Part shown: positions 45,901 to 55,859 of the stretch, one piece after another | How the letters are laid out: each line of letters opens with the position of its first letter | How positions within the stretch are numbered: position 1 is the stretch's first letter | From: Tribonema minus | Lineage: Eukaryota > Sar > Xanthophyceae > Tribonematales > Tribonemataceae | NCBI GenBank assembly: GCA_017506865.1 | Contig: JAFCMP010000536.1 | Coordinates: 1,426,001 to 1,490,000 of the forward strand | DNA length: 64,000 bases | Direction: 5' to 3' | Notes under the pieces: generated by a model | What the model saw: the letters and a program-made list of their open reading frames with translations, nothing else | What the model was told of the DNA's origin: nothing | Databases searched by the model: none | Translations under genes and position numbers: made by a program

Positions 45901-48205
45901 CAGGCAGGCTCACCAGGTGGCGCTATGCCATGCCAGTAGCGGGAAAAACAGCTGCTGCACAGCAGTCATGTGTGCATGTCGAGATCAATTATCCCCACTA
46001 CACAATAAGCATTTGTTGCACTTGATTGTATCTCTGTCTAAAAAAGCCGAAGCTCTGGCACTGGCACTGCGTGGTGTGCACCCAACCGGGCTTGCCTCTC
46101 AAGTTCCGTCGCTCACCGCGCTTGTGTGTGCAGGTGGCTGGGCCTCAAGGGTCTCATGTACCCCTCCGTAATCAAGAACGCGCAGCGCGCCAAGGGCAAG
46201 GGCGTGGAGGGCAACTGGGTGAGCCGTGCTGCAGCATCACCCCCATCTTTGTCTTTCCAAACGTCTCATACGTTTAGGTTCATTCGAGGCCCCCCTGTTC
46301 AAAAAATAGCCTATATTGTAGGACACATCTACTGTTGCACTTCACCATCATTTGTGAGCAACGGCCCCTCCGTTGTCAAGAACGCGCAGCGCGCCAGCGG
46401 CAAGGGCATGGAGGGCAACTGGGTGAGCCATGCTGCAATGTCTTTTTAAAAACATTTTGCCTTTGCTTCTGTCTCCTGGTCTTGTTAGAGCTGCCTGTTC
46501 GTGAAGCAGCCTATCACTTAGAGAAGAAGAAAAACACCTGTTGCACTTACACTCAAATGAGCCGTGCTGCAATATCATCACTGCCTTGTTTTTAAATTCG
46601 TCTCCTGGTCGCATTTGATGCACTTGCCCGTTTGATAAGTAGCCAATTAACAGGGAACACCTACTGTTGCACTTCACCTGTTTGAGTTGAAATAGCCTAA
46701 TCAAGTTGTAAACATCTGCTGTTGCACTTCAACTTCACCTGTGAGCAGCAGTGCCCAACTCGGTGTTGCAGTCGCGCAGGTTTTCTGCTTTGTGTCTGCA
46801 CCTGACACGAGTGCGTGCGGCGTGGCTTTCTGCAGGGTGCAGAAGCGTTGGTCGGCGCCGAGTGGGGAAACGCATGACTGTGAGGTCATTTTGTGCATCT
46901 GCAGAAAATAATCCATCGTGCTTCGCTGAACGCAACAAACGCTGCACCGCAATTTACACGCAATGCCTCGCATGACATTTGCCAAGTGGCCTGGCGCTGC
47001 ACGTCTATTTTTGCAGGTCATTTAACGTCGAACTTCTCCCCAAAACAACGTACATCATGTGGGTACCTCAAGTGCCATTGCGAAAGCAAACATTGTTGTA
47101 GACGCAATCACAAGGAGGGCTTGCGCCCGCAGCAGATGCACCGACGCAGTCACACTTTTTAGTCTAGCTCACAACCGCCTTTTCGTGAATTTCAACTGAC
47201 TTTCACAAATCTTGCATCATAATTTCAGGCGGGCGAGGGCTGACTGCTGGGGGCCTGCTGGCCGTGAGCAACCGACGCCATCAAATGCCGAACTCGCAAT
47301 CAACTTTCATGTATTTGACCAACTTTTTGTGAATTTCGTGTCATTGTCGCAGGAGGGCGAGGGCCGACTGCTTGGGGGTCTGCTGGTGGTGGGCAAGGGC
47401 GACGAGGGAGTCCTGTTTGAGCACCGCGAGAAAGCATTTGGGGACCACGCCAGGTATCTAGCCCTAGTTGTTGCAGTTCCGATATGACTGAAGTATACTT
47501 TGAAGTGTGAGCTCGGTTTGGGGGACCACGCCAGGCATCTAGCCCTAGCCTCAGGGCGCGCATGCTGCCTTCACGTACTGCGTTTCCAGTGTGCCTGAAG
47601 TAAACTGTCAAGTGTGAACGTATTGCAAATGACTCGTGGCCCTAGTGGGGGCGGGGGATGGTTGATTGCGCACGGGCGCAGAATGCATCCTCTGAGTGCT
47701 GCTGTAGCGGACAAACGGCTTTCTGCACCTGTTCACTTCATGCACCATGCATGCGTGAGGAAATCGAACTGTAGTCGATGTGCGATCTGGCCAATCGAAG
47801 ACACTGACCACGAACTTAAAATAACTATCACCACTGATTTTTTTTTCAGAAGGAAAAAACACCTTATTTAGTCGATTCCTGGGGTTTAAAGAACACGAAA
47901 GGATGTAGCTGAGGTTTTTAGTTTGATCAACTTGAGGTGGCAATAAAATTTTTGAGTTGCCCATAAATTATACTTTGAAGCACATGATCAGGGTTTGCAG
48001 AGAGTGAAAGGATGTAGCTGTGGTTTCTAAATTTGAACAACTTGAGGTGCCAACAAACTATTTGAGGCGCCAATAAATTGACCCCAACGACGTTGTTTTC
48101 TCTGCACTGCACAGCATGGACGACATACTGGCGGCGTGCAGGAAAGCTGTGGGTAAGGCACCTGTGGAGAACAGCAGTGCGCCCCCCGAAGAGACCAAAG
48201 CCTAA
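42975..48205 (+). CDS. PRXL2: PRXL2 (FAM213-like) thioredoxin-fold protein
   Basis: Five exons join in phase: 42975-43147, 44906-45082, 46134-46218, 47353-47453 and 48115-48205, giving 208 residues. The redox motif RRPGCVLC spans the first junction (Cys55 and Cys58, C-x-x-C), followed by REEAKDLCERA. Later blocks match the family closely: VVHEELGADVFA, LLYFDEKKAFF, GNWEGEGRLLGGLLVVG and VLFEHREKAFGD. PRXL2 proteins are peroxiredoxin-like antioxidant proteins; the biochemical role here is by family. The protein begins MGNSSSAEP, which fits an N-myristoylation signal (Gly2, Ser6). Exon 1 is too short to stand out alone and was found through the motif. Introns 1-4 contain multiple echoes of the exon edges. 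The most distal, complete copy was chosen for each exon. Confidence 0.9.
43780..43900 (+). repeat. Dispersed repeat family B, copy 4
   Basis: Good copy with AAACGAATCAAAAGATCGTA and GCTCTAGGTGACAAGG, in intron 1 of the PRXL2-like gene. Confidence 0.8.
44120..44905 (+). repeat. Acceptor-side echo array of PRXL2 exon 2
   Basis: Four clear copies (near 44252, 44412, 44544 and 44717), and a degraded one near 44128, precede the real exon at 44906. Most begin CTGCAG/CCG(C/T)GAGGA and run CTGTGCGAGCGCGCG. The clear ones continue GAGTTCAAG..(C/G)TGGGC.TGAGCCT in the same phase before diverging. Between them repeat the words ATGATGCAGCCGCGA and ACAATGCACTT. Confidence 0.93.
45361..45693. repeat. Three tandem 111-bp repeats
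   Basis: Nearly identical units start at 45361, 45472 and 45583 (the third diverges at its end). Each contains the inverted repeat ATGAACGCA..TGCGTTCAT. Because 111 is a multiple of three, long open frames appear on both strands; these are not taken as genes. The array lies in intron 2 of the PRXL2-like gene. Confidence 0.95.
46363..46437 (+). repeat. Donor-side echo of PRXL2 exon 3
   Basis: Copy of the exon 3 end (CAAGAACGCGCAGCGCGCCA...GAGGGCAACTGG) with an intact GTGAGC donor, ~215 bp downstream of the original. A further remnant of the intron start lies near 46560. Confidence 0.9.
47229..47275 (+). repeat. Acceptor-side echo of PRXL2 exon 4
   Basis: Copy of the exon 4 start (GGGCGAGGGCTGACTGCTGG...GGCCTGCTGG). 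It carries a TGA in the exon frame where the real exon has CGA, so it cannot replace the exon. A donor-side copy lies at 47519-47535. Confidence 0.88.
47875..48085. repeat. Two tandem ~105-bp units
   Basis: Diverged tandem copies share GAAAGGATGTAGCTG.GGTTT and CAACTTGAGGTG.CAA in the last intron of the PRXL2-like gene. Confidence 0.8.
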
Positions 48206-50014
48206 GTAGGTGCCACCCCTCGGCAGGGCTTCCTCACTCCCAATCATGAGGCTGCGGTGGCGCTAGCCTCAAAAGTGCAAGGCCGACAGAGAAGCAGCAC
48301 ACCCTGTATTTTACAGTTTCAACACCATTGCCACTGGCAAGAACGTGTGCTGCTACTTCTGGTTGGGAGGGTACAGGAGAATTGGCTTTCATCACAGGGA
48401 CAAGTTTTGCGGTGAAGTTTTGCGCTGCGCATCTAACAGCCTGAGGCTGGGTTGGCCTGCAGGTGCACCTTGCGCTTACAAAGCGCGGTCCATGCAGCGC
48501 AAAGTCGAATTATTTTGAGGCGCTGTTAGCGGGTGCAGATACTGTGGCGGAGCCGCCTTTGAGCATGTGCGGCATTGTTCTGTGCTACTAATGCTTTTCA
48601 CATCTATGGGCGAAGCAATGGAGTGGAGCGCTTGCGCCCAGATGCCAGTAACGGCAGCAGCATTACGCCGTGGCTGAATGTAATACAATACTACTGCAGA
48701 GTGACAACGTGCACCTGTCATTTAGCATCACAAGTTGAGCGCCCAGGCGATGCCTGGTGATTCACTCCTGAATAGGTGACATATCAGCACAAATCCTCTT
48801 CTTGATGCTGTTGCATTGAACCACTGTGCACGATGCTGTTCTGTGGCCTTGACGACCTATGCTGGCTCAATGCCTCTGCTGATCTGCAGTTGTTGAGTTC
48901 AACTTGTAACCTACTTTTTGATGCATCATGGCACCAGTGCTCCCGTGCCTGCAGACATCAAGTGAATGTCAGGCTGTGCGTAACTGACACAGTGACATGG
49001 ACTAGACAGCAAAGTGCTTATAAATACATACCCCTATGCACAGCAAATGCTCACATGAATGCACATGCGGGTCTCTTTCCCGGCCGGTGACCACGATGCC
49101 TGTTCTCTAAAGCCTTGTTGACTTCTAGGTCTTATGTTTAACAGATGTGGCGTTGTCACAGCCGTCATCGTCATCACCTCATGCATTATGGTGCTCTTCA
49201 AGCATTGGTTGGTAACCAGACCGGCAAGTTGCACACTACGGTCTGCGCAAACTTGTTATGCCATTGGACAGCTACACAGTGCTGCTATCCAGCCTTTGGC
49301 AGCTCAGCCTGCTGCAGCTGCAGTCATGGCAGTTGCTTTCCTGAATCAGCCGGAGCGAGGCTGAGAAAAACACAAATGTCTTGGAAGGTTTTGTGTCAGG
49401 AAATCATGCGTGCGGGCTAGCAGTTGGCAGCGAATGAAGCCGTGACCAGGGCTGCGGCTGCTGCCGTGCCGCTGAATGCTGTGATTCGCTTTCAGAACCA
49501 GTCACGAATCCTACCCCAGGTACATCACTATAGTGCAATAGCTGTTGCTGTGATCTGTGACGTGCATAAATCGAAGCATAATCAAATATGTAATGGCGCT
49601 GCTCTGTTTAGGGTTGGACACCCTTAATGTTGTATGTAGCAGCGCACTTGCGGTTGCCACTATAAGTTCAGTTCTATTTGTGAGCTGTTGGACATCAGCT
49701 CCAGATTGTCGGCCTAGTAGGTGACTCAGCAATCCTGAGCTGGCACGCAAAGGTTTACTCTGGGTATCTGCAGTAGTTTCGCCTCCGTCATCTATTTGCG
49801 ATCCGGTATCAAGTGTATCACCCTGCGGCTGCCTCCGTTTGCCTTTCTGCTTTACATGGTACGGTCACCTGTGGGGCACGTGCTCCTGGCTCACCAACCC
49901 TAGTTAAATACTTCAAACCCCAAAGGAGAATTAGGTTACACTAGGAAATGCCCCAACCCTGCTTAAGCTCCAGCACGGCATTGGAGCCGTCACAGTATAA
50001 AAGCGGTAAATCTG
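48206..50014. other. Region without a recognised gene
   Basis: Downstream of the PRXL2-like gene. No exon with a family motif was found. About 49585-49870 is distantly similar to 51630-51900 (shared GGTGACTCAGCAAT.CTGAGC and CTGCCTCCGTTTGCCT), suggesting an old duplication. Confidence 0.5.
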
Positions 50015-52365
50015 TCAGGCCACCCGCCGGCTCTTGATGTAGCCCTCGCTGTAAAGCAACTGGCGTGAGCTTGACAACAATGGCAACGTGTCCTCCTTCA
50101 CCACAGTGCACAAGGCAATGGGGGGCATAGGGGCTGTTCCGTCACCGCTCACCACCGCTCTTTCATAGCAACAGCCCCCATGCCCCCCATTGCCTTGTGC
50201 ACTATGTAGCAGCCGTTTTTGCACTTGTGTCCATGTAATGTGCACATCAAAATGCGGCTTCAAGCAGATCGTTCTATGAAAGTACACAGATGATCAGCAT
50301 TGCTGCAAACCTGCCACTTTGGCAACGGGTCATTTGGCAGCATATGCGATACCGGGGCGCAGGGGCGGAAGCTGCTGGAGGCTGTGGCGACGGAGTATGC
50401 CAGCAGGATGTCAGTGCCCGGAGGAGCGCGCCCTAAAGCTCTTAAGGGCAATGCCCTGGCGCGCTTGCGCTCGGCACTGTCGGCAGCGCTCCACATGGCG
50501 TACTCTGGCGTGTCACAACACACATGGCAGAGTCCACTGGCAGGCGGGGGGGGGCACATGGACGAGGACGTAGGGGGGAATCTCAAGATGCCATTTGGCA
50601 GCAGGGTAGTTTGAGTGGTTGTCATTGAGACACTTGCAGACTGTCCCACAACAGGTTGATTCCGTACAGCAAGCTTAGACGCCATTCATCTCAGCCTTTT
50701 CTCGCCCTGAGCGAGAACTAATACAAAGTACACAGGTGTGTTGTCCTCTAGGCACAGGCGGCTGATTCGCATCATCAAGAGTTCAAGGCTCAGCATCAGA
50801 CTCTACACAAGCCACATATACCAGACAGGTGTGCGCAGCGGAGCGTCACTCGTTGCCCGCACAGTTCGTGTGTGCAGCTCTGTCGCAACGCAAGGCACGC
50901 TCGACACAGCACCATGCACGCGATTTGCACCTCAACAGCGTCATTATGCTACTTGACGGAAAAACTTACCGGGGCGGCTGGTGATGCTGGGGGGCGGCTG
51001 CGGCATTGGGCTCGCGGAGCGCAACGGAGAGCTCATGGCGCACGCCACTTAGCTCATGGGCCTTCGTCGCTAGCAGCCCCCCTAAACTGGCAAGGTCAGG
51101 CTCCCGGGATGCAAGCTGGTCCTTGAAAAAGCTGTTGTCTACTTTGAGGCATGTCTTTCGCCCGCATCAGCCTGAGCATCTGTGTGCAAGACGATTGTCA
51201 AACTTTGAAGCACAAGACAGTGCTGCATTTCTGCGGTATTTGGTTGAAGTATGTCGCAAGGACAGAATAAAACACAAGCCAATTCAGAGCACAGTCGTAC
51301 GCAGACACAAGCTTGGAGATACCGTTGAACCCAGGTACAACTTCACGCATCACATTCAACCAAGCGAGCATACAACGATGCGGTGGGTACAGCCCCGTCT
51401 GAATCTTGTCTGTAGATATTTTTGTGAGTGTGGTGTGTGCTCGAGATGTTCCACCAGGGAAAGCATGCACGAGCGCAAGGGCATATGTGATGTATACGAC
51501 GTACGGTCGTACGGTTTCCGCTCCTCAAGCGGAAGCAAACAGAAGTCAGCTGCATACTGGATGTAACATGCATAACCTGACAGCACAAGTGGCACAGGCT
51601 CACCTGAGGTAACTGTTAAAATATGGCGCTGTTGCACAATTAGGGTTAGATGTCCTAGTTGAGGTTTGCACTTCAGGTTGTAGTTGAAGTTCATTTTTGT
51701 TCGCAAACTGTTCGAGATCAGCTGCAGATCATTGGTTTAGGTGACTCAGCAATGCTGAGCTGGCACGCGCAGGTTTGGTCACCGTGTTGATGGTAATATT
51801 ACTTCCTTTCATCGGCTTCCTTTCGGGCAACACCACCGAGACTCGGAGTTTGTGTCACCTTGTGTCTGCCTCCGTTTGCCTCTGTGCTATGCATTGGTGC
51901 GGTGTGGCGTGCTAGCCTGCACGCGTGATTGTTGTTCGTACCAAATATGGCTGGCCTGTAGCACCTGGCAACAGCCTGCGTCAAAAGTCTACTGCTAGTG
52001 CACCTCGCAGGCAAAAGCTGCACCGCCCGGGACTCACCAGCGCGTCAGCCCGCCTGCCGCGGAATGACTTCAGAGCCTCATTGTGCGTCATCCCTGGCTG
52101 CTCGAGCAGCAGCGGAACGCGCAGTCTGAGGAGCAGCTGCGAGCGGCGCGGGCGGAAAACGCTGGCCTGCCGACGCACAACATGGCTGTGCAATCACTCC
52201 GAGGCAGTCAGCCTGCTGGCTAGCCAGCCAGCTTGCCAGCCTGGCTGCCGCGGAATGACTTCAGAGCTTCATTGTGCGTCGTCAGGGCGGCGTGCTCCGC
52301 TTGCGCCCCTCGCAGCTGCTCCTCAGACCTGCGCGTTCCGCTGCTGAGCAGCCAGGGCGTCGTGG
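50015..52365 (-). CDS. Partial, rearranged helical/coiled-coil gene
   Basis: Three pieces join in phase on the minus strand. An exon ends at 52038 (...THNEALKSFRG, RRADAL, donor GTGAGT). Exon 51121-50970 follows (DQLASREPDLASLGG, ATKAHELSGVRHELS). The last exon is 50069-50015 (RQLLYSEGYIKSRR and stop). The charged heptad-like sequence SEEQLRGAQAEHAALT lies in the adjacent piece near 52243-52350, so a coiled coil is likely. The 5' part is disturbed: that piece has an extra G that breaks its frame, and an inverted copy lies between the pieces. No function is recognised. It may be a damaged gene. Confidence 0.45.
50105..50203. other. 34-bp near-perfect hairpin
   Basis: Arms 50105-50138 and 50170-50203 pair over 34 bp with one mismatch (a G:U if the lower-strand transcript is considered) around a 31-nt loop. 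The arm begins AGTGCACAAGGCAATGGGGG. It lies in an intron of the minus-strand helical gene. Confidence 0.95.
50279..50735 (+). mobile_element. 5'-truncated non-LTR-like insertion, copy 3
   Basis: An element of ~435 bp lies between 11-bp direct repeats AAAGTACACAG (50279-50289 and 50725-50735). It has the same C-terminal frame as copy 2 (ARLRSALSAALHMAYSG) and the same terminal stem-loop (50699-50717, arms TTCTCGC/GCGAGAA, loop CCTGA), followed by CTAATACAAAGTAC. Confidence 0.82.
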
Positions 52366-52906
52366 CCGGCCTGAACGGCAGCTTGCAAACAATGCGAGCA
52401 CTCACTCGTGATTGCTGCACTACAGTAGTAGCCGTGATCAGGACAGCTGAGGACAAGTTGTCACGCTTCAAGAGGCAGGTGGATCTCAGCCACTGCACTC
52501 GTGCCCACTGTCTTCAGAAGCACGTATCACCGTGCGCTGCTGCATGCATGCTTCTGCTTCCGCCGGCCTTGAAGCACGCAAGTTTGCTTGGACCCTGTTT
52601 ATCACCAATTTGGTAACTGTCGCAGTGGGTGCCGCAGCGCGAGCCATGTGACACAGCAGTGTTAGCCTAGGTCGAGCTACACTTCTGCTGTGTGCTGGCG
52701 CCTTGCCCAGGCGCTGCTGCCGTTCAAACTTCGTTTGACGTATCACAGGCGCCCAGTAAGGCCAGCGCCCGGAGCTGCTGGCGAAGCCTCAGAGTTCTCG
52801 TCTGATAGAAAGGCCTAATGGAGATCTACATCGGTTCCACGTCCACGATACTTTAAACATGAAGTTTAGATCATCGGACGTAAGTTTTTTAAAAACCTTT
52901 TGCAGG
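50736..52906. other. Spacer with minus-strand exons and duplications
   Basis: Apart from the minus-strand exons, 51630-51900 resembles 49585-49870. From ~52335 on, the sequence is the left part of a duplication repeated at ~55860. A plus-strand open frame at 51006-51566 shows no family motif and overlaps the minus-strand exon, so it is not called. Confidence 0.4.
52040..52365. repeat. Inverted and direct duplication of a coiled-coil exon
   Basis: The segment 52095-52215 read on + (LLEQQRNAQSEEQLRAARAE) is homologous to 52220-52350 read on -. In addition, TGCCGCGGAATGACTTCAGA occurs in direct orientation at ~52055 and ~52247. Confidence 0.8.
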
Positions 52907-54800
52907 ATGACGGCCACCACGAAGAAAGCCCGTGTCCTGGCTCTGGTTTCTTCTTGCGACGCCAAAGCGGAAGCGAGTCAACAGCAATGTGGTGAGTGCG
53001 TGTTTCTTTCCGCTTTTCTTGGTCCTTTCCTGCTGTGGATCAGCAGTGTGTCCTATGTCATCTTCATCTCTCTGCTGCCAGTGCGTCTCCCTTCTGGTCC
53101 ACCAGTAATCTGCTACATGAAGCAGACGCCACCGCACATGGCTGAGCAAGCTTGACGTAGGAATGCGATCCATGTAGCATCTCGCAGCGCGGGGGTCACC
53201 AACTCATTCGGCACCTCCATCTCTTTATGCCCTCAGACATGTGGACAAAGATCTTCGAGTTCCTGCCGTGTGGGCACCACCTCCAATTTGCATCCGTGAG
53301 CACGGGGTGGCGCGCGCTGTATGCCAGCAGCATGCAGCGCAGGGGGTGGGCCAACTTACAGACGGTGACGATACCGCGGGCCATGGTCGCATCCGTGCCC
53401 CTGATACAGTGGGCGCTTGCAAACGGGTGCGAGGAAACCGCGACGCTCTTGGTACACGCCGCCATGTGCGGTCCATTAGAAGTGGTGCAGTACCTACATG
53501 CGAATGGCATGCACCGCGGCATCGACCTGTCTCGAAGCGTCGCTACGTGCGAGGCTGCAGCTGAGCGCGGGCACCTGGAGATGCTGCGGTGGGCACGCGC
53601 CCAGGGATGTCCCTGGGGCACTTTCACGAGCGCGGCAGCGGCGCGCGGGGGGCACCTGGAGGTGTTGCAGTGGGCTCACGCTAACGGGTGCAAAGTTAGT
53701 TCAATCACATGCGCTGCCGCGGCGCGCGGAGGGCACCTGGAGGTGCTGAGGTGGGTGCGCGATGCCGGCTGCGGCTGGGACGAGGAGACGTGCAGTGGCG
53801 CCGCGGCAGGCGGCCACCTGGACATCCTCCAGTACGCACGCAGCCATGGCTGTCCCTGGGACACCATGGCGTCCTCTGACGCGGCCTCCCACGGCCATCT
53901 CCAGGTCTTACAGTGGGCGCACGCAAACGGCTGCCCCCTGCACCCCCGAATATACTCAACGGCTGCGCGCGCAGGCCACCTGCACGTCGTTCAGTGGCTG
54001 CAGGACATAGGCCGTCCCTGGGACCCGAGGGCGTGCACGATTGCCACCGAGCAGGGGCACCTGGATATCCTGCGGTGGCTGCGCGCGCACGGCTGCCCGT
54101 GGCATGCAGAGGACACCCTTGAGTTTTTAGAATAGATCGTGTACCCTGGTAGGGATCCCCACGTCTGGAGGGTAATGTCAACGGTGGAGTGGGCGCTGGC
54201 GGATGGCTGCCCGTGCAGCGAAGCGGGCAGGGCCCGATATGCGCAGCTGCAGCGCACAGCGCAGCGGCTCAGGCCTGCGACTCAGAGTAACGATTGACAC
54301 TTGCGGACAGCTTTAGAAGAGCGTCGCCGTTAGCTTGCGCCTACATGCTCTACTCGCATCACACTAATATGCAGAGGTGTGTTGCAATTTTGACGTCTGA
54401 TCTTGTTATTTTCATGTCTGCATTGCTGGATCCGCATTGTCTTGTATCTGCAGCAGGTGGTAGGATCACTCGATGTATGGATACTGAGATGCAGGCATAA
54501 GCATCGACAATACCCGCACACACGCGACACCGCAATTGGGTTCTCGTTACTAATTGTGTATGCCAGCATCGCACGTGCCACAGTGCTCCACTTGTGGAAT
54601 AGGCATGCCTGTGTGTATTGCGTCCTGCTCGCGTCGCTGGAGCGAACTCCGTTGTCTGCACTACTAGCTTGCCGCTTGCGTGCTTGCATGCTTGGCGGAC
54701 CTGCATGCACTGCTACGTGTGTTGTACTTTGGCATTCCTTTTGCTGCGCAGACAGGCTTTGTCTTTATGCATGACAACCTGCATTCTTTTGTGCATTTGT
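52335..54800. repeat. Segmental duplication, left copy
   Basis: Homologous to ~55860-58400, about 3.6 kb away. It includes the leader, first intron and F-box/ankyrin coding region, plus some 3' flank (TTGCTTGC, GCATTGTCTTG words). Confidence 0.8.
52907..54135 (+). CDS. F-box/ankyrin-repeat protein A (interrupted by TAG)
   Basis: Two exons, 52907-52991 and 53237-54135, join in phase (327 residues). Exon 1 encodes MTATTKKARVLALVSS. Exon 2 starts with an F-box-like motif (DMWTKIFEFLP...ASVSTGWRALYAS) followed by about eight short ankyrin-type repeats of the GGHLEVLRWVRDAGC form. F-box proteins recruit substrates to SCF ubiquitin ligases, with the ankyrin repeats as the likely substrate-binding part; this is inferred. 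The frame stops at TAG 54133-54135, but the same frame then stays open for 53 codons to TGA at 54295-54297. It encodes VEWALADGCPC there, matching the DWALVNGCPI tail of paralogue B. So the TAG is probably a lesion or needs read-through. One ~33-residue repeat present in B is missing here. Confidence 0.8.
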
Positions 54801-55855
54801 GTTTCGGGGTTTTTTGTATACCAGTAGGTATACATCAATGAGTGCCGCGCTTACAATAAGTGGATGGGTGCGTGCTGTTGGTCATGCACTGCACTGATGC
54901 TACTCAAAGCCAGTCATTTCACTGAGCCAAGCTCTGTATGGCCTCAAAAATGAATCCATTTGGAACCAGGAAGCAAACTTGTTTCCTTGCATTTATTGAG
55001 CCTGGGGTCTGTCTGTGCATTGAAAGAATGACACGTACCACCGGCCAACTCCAGCTACAGGTGCGCTTTTTTCACACCTTGGCAATTTACTCACCAGGCG
55101 CCAGTCAGCAGATTACTGATGGCATCTCCCTCGTTGAAGTCACATGCAAAAACACTGAGGCAAGTGCTCCTCTGAGAGTAACTGGGTTGTGGCCATGCAT
55201 GCATGCATGTGGTCAGCATGAGCAATGTGAGCAACGCAGTTGCCAATGTTGCAGTGCTATGCGGCGTCGTGCGCCGACCTTGTGAGGGAGGGAGGTGTTA
55301 GCAGTTGAGGGGCAAATAATTTGGCGTTTTGATTTGACAGACTTGAGGTGCACGCTGCCATGCTGCTTGGCACAAGCAAAGCATCTAGTGGGCACATGTA
55401 GGCACGTCATCATATCAGCAAGTTGAATAATCGCCTCCAGTGGGGAGCTGCTCGCTTGTGCACAATCAGGGGGCCTCACTGTGGGACATGCAGCTTAAAT
55501 CCGCGCCAAATGCAAGGTGGTCAGCACAATGTGCAATACATATGTGCGATATTCATGTGCCACATGCTTTGGGCACATTCGACAATGACACTATGCAGAG
55601 TGCAGCAACTGGTGGCTCTGCTTTTAATGCTGACCTTGAGAAATGCATCTTGCTTCGAGCCTTGATTGAAATGCAACCTTGCAACTTTCAGACAAAGCAG
55701 TGGGTGCCCCATCATGAATCACATACTTCGAAGTACATTCTTTCCCTGCTACGCTAATTTTTCACACAGGTGCACAGCTGAGTGTTCCAACATGAACCAC
55801 GCACATTCTTGCCCTGCTACCTTCCCAGGCGCGAACCCCGTGCTGGCTCTTGTTG
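54298..55855. other. Spacer between the duplicated F-box/ankyrin genes
   Basis: The first ~500 bp resemble sequence downstream of paralogue B. A 115-codon + frame (54938-55285) and others show no recognisable motif. The palindrome TACTTCGAAGTA occurs at ~55727. Confidence 0.45.
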
Positions 55856-55859
55856 CAGG

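Noticed and set aside
2362-50735. Helitron identity for the three hairpin-ended insertions
   Set aside because: Helitrons make no target duplication and end in CTRR. These copies have 10-11 bp duplications and end at AAAGTAC or similar.
51006-51566. 186-codon + strand open frame
   Set aside because: No family motif; it overlaps a phase-supported minus-strand exon (51121-50970).
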